Below, one piece after another: positions 21,360 through 33,048 of a DNA stretch of 64,000 nucleotides. Position 1 is the stretch's first letter. The number at the start of each line of letters is the position of its first letter. Source of the stretch: Isoetes taiwanensis. Its lineage: Eukaryota > Streptophyta > Lycopodiopsida > Isoetales > Isoetaceae. The notes beneath the pieces are model-generated. The model ran no database searches. It was not told the origin of the DNA and worked only from the letters and a program-made list of their open reading frames with translations. The position numbers were made by a program, and so were the translations under genes. Location: contig JAJEKV010000759.1 of the NCBI GenBank assembly GCA_021234155.1, forward strand, positions 1 to 64,000, read 5' to 3'.

Positions 21360-22995
21360 TGGTCATGGAAATATTAAAAGGTAAAATGAAAAGGGGGAAA
21401 AGGAAAAGGAAGTGGAAAGAGAGAATGTGAAGGTAAAAAGGCATGGGAAAAGGGAAAAGGGGGCAAAAGGAAAAGGGAAAAGGGTGGGGATAAGAGAAGA
21501 GCAAAAGGCATGGAAAACTAAAAAGAAGGAAAGGAACCCGTAAACGAAAAGGGCACGAGGGAAGAGGAAGAGATAAAGGAAAAGGTAAATGGAAAAGGGC
21601 ATGAAAAAAAAAAGAAAGAGGAAAAGGTTGAAAGAAGAAATGAAGGAGAAAAAGCATGGAAAAGGGAGGAGAAAAGCATGGGAAAAGGAAGGACATGGTA
21701 AAGGGGAAAAAGAGGTTTGAGGAAAGAGGAAAAAGGAAGGGACAAATGGCATAGAAAAGGAAAAAAAAGAGAGGGAAAGGGAAGGGAAAAACGATCAAGA
21801 AAAAAGGGGAAGAGTGAAAGGTTGGAAAAAAGGAAAAGGGAAGGGACAAGGGTAACAAGAAAAGGATGGGAGGGGGAAAAGAAAAGGGATGTAGAAAAGG
21901 GAAAAGTGAGAAGAAAGAAAAAGGAAAGGAAAAGGGGGGAAAGGGAACCTATGTAAAGGTCACAAGGAAAAAGAAAGAGGGAGACGAGAAAAGGGAAGGG
22001 GGGAAGGGCATGAGAGAAAAGGGAAGAGGAAAATGGTGAAGAAAGGGAAAAGAAAAGGGGCAAGAGAGAAAGGGTGGGGAAAAGAGGAAAATGGGTATAG
22101 GAAATAAGAGAATAAAATAAATGTGCAAAAGGCATGGAAAAAGGGAAAAGGAAACGGAAAGGAAGAGAAAAAGTGCACAGGAAAAGGATCGGCAAAGGAG
22201 GAAAACGGAAAGAAAAAAATCCATCAAGAAAAGGAAACTGAAAAAGGGAAAGGGAAAGGGAAGCAGGGGAGTGATGGAGGGGAGAGAAAGGGAAAAAGGA
22301 CATGAGGAAAGGGAAAGAGAAAAGAAAAAGGAAGGGTTGAAAGAATGGAAAATTGCACGGGAAGAGGGAAAGGGTGGGAAAAGGAGGAAAAGGAAGCAGG
22401 GAAAAATAGGAAGAAGAAAAGGGTGGGAAAAAGGGCATGAGAAAAGGAAATAGAAAAAAAAAAAAGAATGGAAAAAGGGGGGAAGAGAGAGAAGGCATGG
22501 GAAAAGGAAATGAGGAAAATGGAAAAGGGGAAGAGAAAAAGGAACATGGAAAAGGGAAAGAGGGAAAGGGTGAGGAGATGGAAAAAGGAAGGTAAAAAAG
22601 GGCATGGAAAACTGGAGGGAGAAAAGAAAATGGAAGGAAAAAGCACACAAAAAAAAGGAGGAAAAGAGGGAAAAGGAGGAAAAGAGAAGGGAAAATAGAC
22701 ATGGAAAAGGGGCTAAAGAGTAAAAAAGGTTGAGAAGGGAAGACATGGAAAAAAGGTGGGGAAAAGAGAAGGTATAAAAAGAGAAAGGGAAGGGAAAAGG
22801 GCAAAGAGAAAAGAGAAGAGGGAAAAGGTGGAGAAAGGAGCAAAAGGGAAGGGAAAAAGGTTATCCGGAACAGGGAAGGGGGAAGGAAAGGGATGGGAAA
22901 ACAAGGAAACATGTGAGAAAGACGAGAAAAAGAAAAGGAAAAGAAAAAAAAAAGTAGAGAAAATAAGAAAAAATGAAATGCGGGATAGAGCAAAA
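21360..22995 (+). repeat. 1.6-kb polypurine tract of Helitron 19578-23094
   Basis: A/G tract on the element's sense strand, with punctuation GGCATGG, GGCACGAGG and GGGTGGG. It is closely similar to 43590-45280 and 49200-50890. Open frames on the opposite strand are composition artefacts. Confidence 0.9.
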
Positions 22996-23445
22996 GGGAA
23001 AGGGAAAGGGAAAGGGATAGGGCTTTTCTCACTGCATCCCAAAGCATTTACAAGCTGTCAACTTATGCCCAGCAACGCTGGGCACCATTACTAGTCTTTA
23101 TCTATTTATATTGGCAAAACTAAAAGAGATGACTACCTGTGTTTGTATGCTTCTTGCAACTCACTGGACTATTTCTACCAAGTAGAACACTGCATAGCAA
23201 GCGGCCAATTCCTGCAACTAAGAAACGTTAGCTTTAGATCTATATTGCATAATAAAGACAGAGACCGAATACCTCTGAGGCCTTTGCTTTATAGAGATCC
23301 GCCCTAAAAGGAGCATTCCTCATCGGTTTTACAGAAAGCGTAGTTTGCGTGGGGTATAAACCCTCCCGATGTTTTGCATTTTTGCTATCAATATTCTTGC
23401 TGACCTCGTTGCCAAGCTCCAGGCCAATTTCACCACTTTCCGATT

Positions 23446-23802
23446 GTGGAAAAAAGCTTCGGGATGACAGATTTGAAACGAAAAGATGAAACCCAAGAAA
23501 GAATAATTGCTAGCTTTGTGAGTATGTGGAACTTGGAAGATGAAATGCTGAAAACAAAGCATTTTCTGAAAACCTACACAGACTTAGGGAACGAACATGG
23601 GATAGAGGAGCCATCTTTGGTGCAGGTTTTGATGCAGAAGCATCTTTGGTGCAGAGGCATGGGCACAGGGAAGGGATCCGGAACAGAGCAAGCTAGGAAA
23701 CTCAGAATAGAGGAGCCAGGAGCGCCACACATCTGGCTTCTATCCTTGCATCTGGCTGCCGGCTTCTTTAAATATAGCCATGATTTTGCAAAAAATCCAT
23801 GA
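23446..23802 (+). other. 118-codon open frame of unknown status, Helitron cargo
   Basis: Sister of 9275-9631 with a few substitutions (for example GTEQ to GNEH). No domain recognised. Confidence 0.2.
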
Positions 23803-23814
23803 TTTTGGCAGAAT

Positions 23815-24015
23815 AGCGGTTCACGCTTCACGTAATAGCCATGATTCTGCTTCTTCTAACTGCCGAGATGGGTTATGCTTCTTGCTTCTTCTAAATGCCG
23901 ACATAGCCAGAAGCTGCTTCTTCCTTCTTCTAAATACCCATATAGCCGGAATCGGCTTCTTGTTTCTTCTGAATGCCACCATAGCCGGAAGCGGCTCTGC
24001 TTCTTCTTTCTTTGC
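23815..24015. repeat. Degenerate 45-50 bp tandem repeat
   Basis: Counterpart of 9655-9855, built from cttcttctaa, atgccgacatagcc and gaagcggct-like words. Confidence 0.6.
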
Positions 24016-24474
24016 TTACTGGAGGAGGAGCTAGCAGCTCGAAGGTGGTACTGCCGCCCTAGCTCGAAGGTGCCCTTGCTAACCCTAGCCAAAAAAAAAC
24101 CCTAGAAGCTTATGTGGCATCATCTCTTCCATTGATTTCATCAAATCTGGGCCGTCGAAAGTTTTAGGGTTTTATGCACGACATACACTAAAACTTTATA
24201 ATAAAGGATGGCAAAACATCTCGCCTCGGATGCATTCCCGTAATTTTCCCAATACGGAACGGCACTTGGGTGAATTTCCTTGGGACTTAGCTCGTGTGGT
24301 TCAAGATCACTGTGTTTCTAAACCCTGGCTACGTGAGGAAGTGTTGGCTTGCATTAGGTCGGCTTGCTCTTAATGATCTCTTACGGTTCATCCTCTCTCT
24401 ATTCGACAATTCCACATGCATAATACACAAAGACAAGTCGGCCCCTCGCGGCCCATTCTCAAGGCCATGCAAGT

Positions 24475-24558
24475 GAATGCATGCATGCGTGGATGCTCGA
24501 ATGCATGATGCACACTTGCATGGTATAATTATGTGAGCATCATCATTTGCATGCTAAT
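24475..24558 (+). promoter_or_regulatory. RY-motif cluster and TATA-like box
   Basis: Four CATGCA/TGCATG cores and tataatta, upstream of the ATG at 24612. Confidence 0.5.
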
Positions 24559-24611
24559 CTGAACCTAAGTGGTGTCCATATAATGGCCTATTGGTGTGCT
24601 TATTGCACAAG

Positions 24612-25304
24612 ATGAGCCGATGGCATTGTTTTTCGCGATTGCTTGCGCCATGTTCGCCACCCTCTTGGTTCTAGTTTCTTCTTCCGATGTGTTGGTATTG
24701 AGAGGTCGCGAGGCATTAGAATCGACTTCGCCGTTGGAAGGTGTGCGGAAAGGTCTCGCCCCCCGCCGAGGGAATCCCGCAGACGTGAACAAACCGAGGA
24801 GGGTGCTCGACCGAGAGTTTGGTTCAATCGCATCCGTGGAGAGCCAACGAGGCGAAGAGACATTTTGGAGATGCAATGGAGACGAGGAGAAGATATGAAC
24901 ATGGGAGGCAAGAAGACAATCTTGATGTTTTGCCACGAAAAGAAGATAGATTCAGGCAAAGAAATGAGGAGCATTATGAGATTGATCAGCTCTCAAGAAG
25001 GGAAGATAGGGAACGTGGGGAGCATTTGGGTTATGACATGATTGTGGACACTAGGCGCAGAGAGAGAAATGACCAGAGAGGATGGAGAGGAGCTAGCACT
25101 AGGGAGAGAGATGGCAGGAGGGAATGGAGAGGAGCCAGCACTAGGGACCAGGGGCAACATTTTGAAAGTCGAGAAGTGGAAAGGGACACTAGAAGAGGTG
25201 GACGCCAAGATCCAGAGAGGAGGATGGGACGTGAAGCCAACGAGAGAAGGAGAGCGAATACGAACGCGAGGAGAGGAGGGCAAGAAGAAACCGGCCCTTT
25301 CTAG
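24612..25304 (+). pseudogene. Arg/Glu-rich secreted-protein repeat, copy 4
   Basis: One base is missing right after the start (atgagccgatgg where other copies read atgagccagatgg), so the leader is out of frame with the start codon. More small changes around 24725-24780 (proline-rich in place of CLERSRPLSRES) shift frames again. From about 24819 to the TAG at 25302-25304 the Arg/Glu-rich part is open and close to the family sequence. Confidence 0.75.
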
Positions 25305-26810
25305 TAGCATACAAATTGCATTGTTCCATGGCATAGAGCCAAGTGTAATAGAACAACAGATCATAATCACATAAAACAACTTTTTTATTTTCTCATGCGG
25401 TGGTTAGCATTTGGCCTTTGTTTAGTAGCTTCTTGCACACCGGTTCCATGGTAATTTTGACGTTATTTGGATTTAAACCCAATTTTACCACGACCGCAAA
25501 AGGTAGACATGGACAAGTTCTATTGAACTAGATGTGCCACCGTTCTTTGGGCATAAGTTAAGAACGTGTTAATGATGTTGTTTAGGCTTAAAGTTGCTTC
25601 ACAAGATCATTTATGCTTTTGCTTATGCTCTTGAAGGTTTCAATAGCTTAATGACCTTTTTATCGATTTCACATTATATCTCTACATGTTTTCATCTATC
25701 AGAAGTATTTTGTATTGTAACTCTGCATGTTTTTCGATTTTTGTTTTGTGGTGTGGGGTGTCTAGAGGTTCAATTCCTCCACCGCCTCTGTATTTTTCTA
25801 TTTGAGGACGTTTGACACATGCACTATGGCAATTTTAATCCTTTCTGGGTCTCCTGGTTGAGTGTTCTTTTATTTATCTCTTTTATCCTTTTCCTAATCT
25901 CAATGGTTGAGTGTTCTTTTAATTATCTCATTTGGTTGTAGGGACTACATCATTGACTTAGTAATTTTTTTTATTTTTTTTTTTGGGGAGGGGGGGGGGA
26001 TACCTCCCATACTTAAAGGTTGTAGCATTAAGTTAGAAATGTGATGATTGCCCAGCAACGCCCAATACCTTTGATATTCTTAGAAATGTGATGATAGCCC
26101 AGCAATGCCCAACTTCACCTTTGATGTTCTCTTGTACCAACCATACCTTTGTACACTTTGGAGGCTGAAGACACTTATGCATTTTGCTACATATAGATGT
26201 CATCAAGGAGTTGAATGCAACTCCAATAGCTGCAAAAAGTTAGTTTGCCTTTGGTGTTTGTGTTTGTGCCATTGAGGATAGATGTCATGCCCTCGGACAC
26301 GCCGGCATTTGCCCATATGGATATGTTGTTTTGTTTTTGTGTAGTTTAATCTGGCATTGTCATCTTTTAATGGATTAGGAGGCATGCATTTAAGAAGTAA
26401 TTGTAGAAAACGGTCCTCCTTTACAAATTGTACCATTTCATTGTTCACTACAATTTGTTATTTAACGAAAAAGGCATGTTTTTTGCCTTTGTAAATGAGG
26501 AATTTTCCTTGATTAGAGCAATTCAACGTCACATACTAAGTATACCATCTAATCAAATAGCAAATTCCTTGGAATTCATGTCTCTGCATTTTTTGTCTTG
26601 TGACCAAATGGATAATTATTGGAATAATGCGTAAACAATTTAAGAAAGATCCAGTTCTTAGTAGTTTAAGAAAGATCCAGTTCTTTGTGCATCCTCGTAG
26701 TCATTGAAAAGGAAAGGTCACATTTGATTGCAATGCATCTTCGCATCCATAATTAAAAGATGTAGACAAAATTTACTGAAATTCCAACAATCTTAAGACA
26801 TCATTTCTTA

Positions 26811-26845
26811 CTAGAAATAGAGCCCAGCGTTGCTGGGCATAGGTA
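26811..26845 (-). other. Internal Helitron 3' terminus (hairpin and CTAG)
   Basis: Minus strand: TGCCCAGCAACGCTGGGC, then TCTATTT, then CTAG, followed by T. It is preceded on this strand by the purine tract and so resembles the original end of the element, with 25528-26810 added beyond it. Same at 35898-35930. Confidence 0.75.
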
Positions 26846-26934
26846 GGAACTATAAATGATACACTGGAGTTAAATGAACTCACATTTTTAAGATTGCACA
26901 ATTAAGAGCATTCAATTGCAGTTTCCAATTCCCT

Positions 26935-28225
26935 CAAAGTTCCCCTAGTTTTTTCCCTTTTCCCGCTTTTCCTGTCTTTTTTTTCCCCTCTTTCCGTCTC
27001 TTCTTTTTCTGTTTTCCCATTTGCCTTTTTTCTTCTTTTTTTGATTGAAGGCCGATCCATTTACCTTTTTTCACTATCCCATTTCTTCCACTTTTCGGTT
27101 TCCCTTTTTTGCCCCTTCCCTGTTTTTCCTTTTCTATTTTCCCCATCCCTTTTCTCCTATTTCTGTTTGCCCTTTACTTTTTCCCTTTTCCCCTTTTTCC
27201 TTTTCTCTTTTTCTATTCTTTCGCTTTCCTTTTTTCATTTTTCTATTTTAGTTCCCTCCCCTTTCTATTTTGTTTTACTCTTATTTTTTCTTTTTCCCTT
27301 TTCCCTTTGCCCATCCCCTAAGGCTCCTTTTTTTCATTCCTCCTTTCCTTTTCCTTTCTCTTTTCCATTTTTCCATTCCCATTTTTCCTTTTTTTTTTTT
27401 TTTTTTTTTTTTTTATTTCCCCTTTTCACCTTCCCTTTTTCCTTTTATCTTTTTCCCTTTCTCCCCTTCCCTTCCCTTTTCTTCATTTCCCTTTCCCCTT
27501 CTTTTCCTTTTTCCCAATGGCCTTTTTCCTTTACCTTTTCCTCCTCTCTCCTAACCCCTCTCTTCCTTTTAATTTTTATTTCCGCTCCTTCTTTTCACCT
27601 TCCCTTTTTCCTTTTCCTCCTTTCCTTTCCCTTTCCTTCGCTTCCCTTTCCCTTTTCTCGATGGCCCTTTTTCCTTCCATTTTCCTCCTCTCCCAACCCT
27701 TTCTCTCTTCCTTTTTTTGTCCTTCCATTTCCCCCCTCCCCTGGCCCTTTCTTTTTCTCTTTCCCTTTCCCTTTCCCTTTTCCTTTTCATAAGCCCTTTT
27801 TCCCAACCCCTTTCTCCATTTTTTTTTCTCGTCTCATTTTTTCCTTCCATTTTCCTTCGGCCCATTTGTCTTCCCTTTTCCTTTGGCCCTTTTGCCTTCC
27901 CTTTGTCTTCCCTTTTCTCCACTTTTTTTCTCCTCCTTTTTTCCTTCCCTTTTCCCCTCCTTTTTCCATCGGCCCTTTTGTCTTCCCTTTTCCTTCGACC
28001 CTTTTGCATTCCCTTTTTCATTTTCTTCTTACCTTCCCTTTTTTTCCTTCTCCACTTTTTTTTCTTTTCTCCTTTCCCCTTTCTTTTTTCTATTTTCGTC
28101 TTTTTCCTTTTTTCTTTTTATATTTTCTTATTTTTCCTTTTCCTTTCTCCTTTTCCTTTTGTCCTTTTCCCCTTTCCTTTTTTTCTCCATTTTTCCTTTC
28201 TTTTCCCTTTTCACTTTCCCATTTC
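26935..28225 (-). repeat. 1.3-kb polypurine tract (sense) of Helitron 25528-31484
   Basis: C/T-rich on plus, hence purine on the element's sense strand. It is distinct in detail from the 5195-6925 type: runs of CCTTTTTCC with CGGCCC, TGGCCC and AACCC punctuation instead of CATGCC. It is repeated in 36025-36370 plus 38096-39040. Confidence 0.85.
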
Positions 28226-28406
28226 ACCCCTTGACTGTCGGATTGAGTGAATCGTATTGAACAAACAGTCAAGCTAAAATTTTGGTTGAAGTCGCGCACA
28301 TGTCATCTTCACCGTTGGTTGATCAAATCCTCAACCGTTCGATCTAGGTCTCCATGGAAGACACACGCTATATTTTTATCTTTATTATAATGTTTTGGCG
28401 TGTGTC

Positions 28407-28590
28407 TTCAATGGAGACCTAAATCGGACGCTTAGGATTTGATGAGCACATCTAACGGTCAAAAAAAAAAGTGCCTTAGGTTTTTGTTTGGTGGCCACTT
28501 CAATGGAGACCTAAATCGGACGCTTAGGATTTGATGAGCACATCTAACGGTCAAAAAAAAAAGTGCCTTAGGTTTTTGTTTGGTGGCCAT
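28407..28590. repeat. 92-bp tandem duplication
   Basis: The stretch from cttcaatggagacctaaatc to tttggtggcca occurs twice head to tail, ending near 28498 and 28590. It lies just inside the 5' end of Helitron 28379-31471. Confidence 0.85.
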
Positions 28591-29863
28591 CGAACAAAAG
28601 AGCATCTGGCTATGGCTGTCGAACCTACCTCTGGTGATGGCATCCCCTACAGGAAAGCCACAATCCCGGCATCATCAGATTTTGAGTTAAAAGATCAACA
28701 GTCCAGATGCCTACAATTTTTTTTCTTCTTCTTGCTCTATCGATTTAGGGTGAGACGCATATGCCCGTAGTGTTTTAGACCCGCTTTGGCAGCAAAAGGC
28801 CATGTCATTGTTCCGGAAGCGAGATGCTGCATTCCTTCTGCAAAAGCTGGTTGCTGCTAGCTATGGCGAAGTTGCATTTTTGTAGTCGTGGGATCCGGCA
28901 GCTGCATTCCTGTAGTCGTTGCTATGGCGAGGTTGGCCTTAGCAAAATCGTTTGCTGTGCATGATTGGGAAATAGAAACTTGGCGAAACCCTAAGGCAAA
29001 ATAGCAGCTATGGCTGCTGCTGCAAATCCCTAATGTTATTAAGCACTGGGGATATGGCACATCAGGGTAACGATGTAGATGCATCGATAGTCCCTAAAAT
29101 GGATGACTGAGATTTTAACTTAAAGAAGCTCTAAATCGTCATTCCTCTCTCTCGCAACCCATCGCAACAGGGCAGATTTGCCTGGGCAATACATCCTTCA
29201 AATAGCAAAGGCCAGGTTTCAACGGACAAAGCTGCAATGAACCGCCAAACACAGAGATTAGTTTATGGCTCAGAAGCAGGTGACAACGCTATGCAGGTAG
29301 AGTGTTGAGATTTGAGATTTAATAGGGTCTTTCTTAGGGTTCCTGTGTGATTTGTGGAGCGGTTATGGCGGGTTCCATGTCTTACACCCTCCCCATAAAA
29401 ATCTGGCACATAGCAGTGCAAAAACTTCCCTTCTACTCTTGATTCATCAGTCCCAAAACCCTGCAGAATCCTAGAACCGAGAATGTGAAGGCATGGAAAA
29501 ATAATATCGGAGTTAGAGATGGGTAAGAAGCTGCACCATCAGGCAGCAGAGCCTACAGAAGAAAATGATTCCAAAGCATCACAAAACCCTGCACATGCGC
29601 AACTTTCTTCAGTGGTTTATTGCAATGAAGGCAGCATTTGGGACATCTTTCTTGGCTGTGGGATTGCTTCGGCATGAGTCTTGATGAACATTATGCAACA
29701 AAACGGCACAGAAAAAGGTGAGTCTATCCAATTTCGTACAAAGTTGTAGAACATGCAATTCATGGACAAGCTGAAATGATCCAGAGCAGGACTTCCTGAT
29801 GGAGCAAGAATGAGATTGGATTGAGATTGCTAGATTTAACAAGAAAAGAGCATCAACGGGATA

Positions 29864-30086
29864 TCCTGAGTTTAACAAAGAGGTAACATGCAAACGAATC
29901 TTCCATTCTGCCCTTTCAAAGCAAGATTTGCAGCAAATCCTGAGTTTAACAAAGAGGTAACATGCAAACGAATCTTCCATTCTGCCCTTTCAAAGCAAGA
30001 TTTGCAGCAAATCCTGAGTTTAACAAAGAGGTAACATGCAAACGAATCTTCCATTCTGCCCTTTCAAAGCAAGATTTGCAGCAAAT
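29864..30086. repeat. 74-bp tandem repeat, three copies
   Basis: Units begin tcctgagtttaac at 29864, 29938 and 30012 and are virtually identical. A further degenerate trace (agatttaacaagaaaagag) lies just upstream. Confidence 0.9.
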
Positions 30087-31009
30087 GTAAAAGGAGCATG
30101 AATTTGAGCTTAAAAAAATAATATTAGAATTAGAGCTTATATGTCTCATATTGTTGATTTCTCCTTGCTTCTTCTATCGGATCAATGTCGTTATTCCTAA
30201 TATGCTTTTATGCAAAAGTCTGCTTCTCTGAATGTGTTGTGTATTTTAGGGAGCATTGCTATTAAGCTTTCGTAAAGTCCATATTTTGCATATGGCTTAA
30301 TGATAGCTACGTTTTTAAACAGTGCAAGCCAAGACAGTGTTACATTGATCTCAAGTCGGTGTATCAAAATTGGTGAGCAATTTTTGATGAGATATTTATT
30401 TTTAATCATTGGATATTACAATGGTCATTACAGCTAGCTACAGGCACCCAATAAGAGTATAATTGTTTTCTTTGTAAATCAGTTCATGTATCTTTATTTC
30501 TGATAAGTGTGTTCAGATTTTTTACATCTTCATAATGTCGTACATAATAGAAAAAGATAGCAACAAAGTTCTCGAAATGCTTGCATGGGGGAGCCCTATA
30601 AGCTCATTCTTTAGACAGAATTCTGAATGAAAGATTGATGCAATAAAGGTCAATAGCAGGTAAAATGTTGAGGCAAATGATTCTCCCCTTAAATCAATCT
30701 TTTGTAATGATAATATTTACCTTTGTGATAAGTCTTGGCCAAATGGGAGCTTTTATGGGACCTTTTAATAGGAAGCCCTGCTGGATAAGCATATCAAAAC
30801 AATCATTTCAAAATGTTACTTATACAAGATTAATACCAATCTTTAGGCTGCCTTTACATAGAGCAACATTCATAGATTTTGTAAGTTGGTGGTAATACAA
30901 GAGCTATGATGCACACCAACTTAATTCAACTCTTTATAACCCGTTTGGTTATAACCCGTTTGGCACCATTACAATCAAATCTATGACAATAGATATTACT
31001 TACTATTCG

Positions 31010-31120
31010 TCACCCATTGTTTTGCACTGCCAACAACCCATTATTTTTGCACTACCAATGGCCCATTGTTTTGCACTGCCAAAATTAGATAGTCACCCAT
31101 TGTTTTGCACTGCCAACATT
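31010..31120. repeat. Short imperfect repeat, cacccattgttttgcactgcc
   Basis: Four imperfect copies of cccattgttttgcactgcc occur within 110 bp, close to the 3' end of Helitron 28379-31471. Confidence 0.75.
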
Positions 31121-31484
31121 CGTCTCACCATCATTTTAAATGGATTAAATGGCTCTACAAGATCTATGACCTTCAAATTCAAAAGACCCCTATATATGAT
31201 GCACTTCAATGCTATTCACATTAGCACCAAAAGTTGGATCATTACAATTAACATAGTTGATTTGTTATGCAAAAGGTTACTCATTCCAAATACTATCCTT
31301 TCTGCAGAATCCCTCCCACCCCCACCCCCCCACCAAAACACCTAGATGAAAAGATTGCTTTACATTATGTATACAATTAGTGATGGTTAAATTGCAAGGT
31401 ATGCGTATTTAATTCTGTAAATTCATTAACAGGGTTTCAACCTAGCCCAGCAACGCTGGGCTTGGTTCTAGTAATATAAGAAGA

Positions 31485-31954
31485 TTATGGACTAATAATT
31501 TGGTCTCAAAGTCGTCTCTGGACGAACATTACTAGTTGATGAAACTCGTGATCCAGAAATCTTGCTTTTACAATGCGCACATGCATTTTATACAAGTAGG
31601 AATGTTTCATCATTGGATGTACCACATTAAGACGTCTGACGCTTGTGGACACTTGAAGCTCTCATTGTTCGATAACGTAAAGGAGGGTCCTTATTTTTGT
31701 ACATTGGCATGGCGTTTTGTTTGACGTAGACAATGCCCCTACTTTTTGCTAGAACTACCAAGGAGTTGCAATGGACAAAGATGTGTTGTTTTAATTTTGT
31801 TATCCACGAAACACATGATAAAAACACTATAAGTCGAAGATCCGAACTCCGTTTGATATGACCTTACTGCCGTTGAAAAGGTCTTTGTCTCCTCTATTTG
31901 CAAAACGAACGGAATTTTCTCATTTTATGAGCCAGAAAAAAGTTATTTCCATTA
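31485..31954 (+). repeat. Partial tandem-array unit (3' flank)
   Basis: It resumes the unit at ttatggact after Helitron 25528-31484 and ends at ttccatta. It joins the next unit without interruption. Confidence 0.9.
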
Positions 31955-32216
31955 TGGCAAAACACCTCGCCTCGGATGCATTCGCGTAATTTTCCCAATA
32001 CGGAACGGCACTTGGGTGAATTTCCTTGGGAGTTAGCTCGTGTGGTTCAAGATCACTGTGTTTCTAAACCCTGGCTACGCGAGGAAGGGTTGGCTTGCAT
32101 TAGGTCAGCTTGCTCTTAATGATCTCTTACGCTTCATCCTCTCTCTATTCGACAATTCACATGCATAACACACAAAGACAAGTCGCCCCCCCGCTCCATT
32201 CCGGCGTCATGCAAGT

Positions 32217-32302
32217 GAATGCATGCATGCGTGGATGCTCGAATGCATGATGCACACTTGCATGGTATAATTATGTGAGCATCATCATTTGCATGCTAAT
32301 CT
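32217..32302 (+). promoter_or_regulatory. RY-motif cluster and TATA-like box
   Basis: CATGCATGC near 32220, TGCATG near 32246, 32259 and 32291, and tataatta at 32266. The start codon is at 32361, about 95 bp from the TATA-like box. Confidence 0.55.
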
Positions 32303-32360
32303 GAACCGCAAGTGGTGTCCATATAATGGCCTATTGCCGTGATGTGCTTGGTAGCGACAA

Positions 32361-33048
32361 GATGAGCCAGATGGCATTGTTTCTCGCATTGCTTGCAGTC
32401 ATGTTCGCCACCCTCTTGGTTCCAGTTTCTTCTTCCGATGTGTTGGTATTGAGAGGTCGTGAGGCATTAGAATCTGACTCGTCGTTGGTGTGTCTGGAAA
32501 GGTCTCGTCCCCTGTCGAGGGAATCCCGCAGACGTGAACAAACTGAGGAGGGTGCTCGATCTCGAGAGTTTGGTTCAATCGCATCTAGGGAGAGCCAACG
32601 AGGCGAGAGACATTTTGGAGATGCAATGGAGACGAGGAGAAGATATGAACATGGGAGGCAAGAAGACAATCTTGATGTTTTGCCACGAAAAGAAGATAGA
32701 GTCAGGCAAAGAAATGAGGAGCATTATGAGATTGATCAGCTCTCAAGAAGGGAAGATAGGAACGTGGGCAGCATTTGGGTTATGACATGATTGTGGACAC
32801 TAGGCGCAGATGACCAGAGAGGATGGAGAGGAGCTAGCACTAGGGAGAGTAGAGATGGCAGGAGGGAATGGAGAGGAGCCAACACTAGGAACCAGGGGCA
32901 ACATTTTGAAAGTCGAGAAGTGGAAAGGGACACTAGAAGAGGTGGATGCCAAGATCCAGAGAGGAGGATGGGACGTGAAGCCAACGAGAGAAGGAGAGCG
33001 AATATGAACGCGAGGAGAGGAGGGCAAGAAGAATCCGGCCCTTTCTAG
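32361..33048 (+). pseudogene. Arg/Glu-rich secreted-protein repeat, copy 5
   Basis: From ATGAGCCAG the frame runs open through the leader and the first Arg/Glu-rich part for about 143 codons. A missing G (gatagg|aacgtggg at about 32758; others have gatagggaacg) then shifts the frame and it ends at TGA 32788-32790 after NVGSIWVMT. A second indel block (ggcgcagatgacc at 32805) follows, and the original frame resumes to TAG at 33046-33048. A truncated secreted product of about 143 residues is conceivable. Confidence 0.7.

Larger units (their letters stand above)
19578..23094 (+). mobile_element. Helitron nested in 15567-24208, chimeric interior
   Basis: It begins TCTTATATTATAATAAAAG (19578) and ends with the TGCCCAGCAACGCTGGGCA hairpin and CTAG (23091-23094). 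Flanks are A19577 and T23095. The rejoined site, caatta|tctttatcta, matches 5119-5134 in the sister Helitron. Unlike its relatives it has two tracts: C/T-rich on plus from 19620 to about 20540, then a mosaic stretch, then a normal purine tract from 21360. The two termini are firm; continuity between them is uncertain. Confidence 0.8.
15567..24208 (-). mobile_element. Helitron, outer, sister of 955-10038
   Basis: The 3' CTAG is at 15567-15570 with its hairpin, and the 5' TC at 24207-24208 is followed by CTTTATTATAAAG. Flanks are A15566 and T24209, the same unit position as Helitron 955-10038. The interior matches that element almost base for base outside the nested insertions. The insertion at 19578-23094 is different from that in the sister, so it came after the doubling. 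Confidence 0.9.
24209..25527 (+). repeat. Tandem-array unit between two Helitrons
   Basis: It starts at tggcaaaac after Helitron 15567-24208 and ends at tctattgaa before Helitron 25528-31484. It has the same two Helitron insertion points as unit 10039-14058, suggesting that a segment containing both Helitrons was duplicated. Confidence 0.9.
28379..31471 (+). mobile_element. Helitron nested in the 5' end of 25528-31484
   Basis: It begins TCTTTATTATAATG (28379) after A28378. It ends with AGCCCAGCAACGCTGGGCT, TGGTT and CTAG (31468-31471), followed by T31472. The outermost hairpin pair is A-T here rather than T-A, with both partners changed, so the stem is kept. Rejoined flanks give ctatattttta|taatataaga, which matches the flanks reconstructed in the sister Helitron. 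It has no purine tract. The interior is AT-rich unique-looking DNA with tandem repeats and no gene I can support. Confidence 0.88.
25528..31484 (-). mobile_element. Helitron, outer, with a second internal 3' terminus
   Basis: CTAG at 25528-25531 is the 3' end, although its hairpin is eroded here (gtgccaccgttctttgggca). The 5' TC is at 31483-31484. Flanks A25527 and T31485 rejoin to tctattgaa|ttatgg, as in intact units (12269/12270). A complete hairpin plus CTAG also lies inside at 26811-26841, followed by about 1.28 kb before the outer end. Helitron 28379-31471 is inserted 13 bp from the 5' end. Confidence 0.85.

Noticed and set aside
21262-23047. A 509-codon minus-strand frame and its overlaps
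   Set aside because: Same composition artefact in the polypurine tract of a Helitron; it runs through the element's own 5' module.
24993-25379. Minus-strand frames of about 125 codons opposite the Arg/Glu-rich ORF
   Set aside because: They are antisense shadows of a purine-biased coding strand and lack any supported start or family.
29864-30086. CRISPR-like array
   Set aside because: The three 74-bp units are directly adjacent without spacers, in a plant nuclear context.
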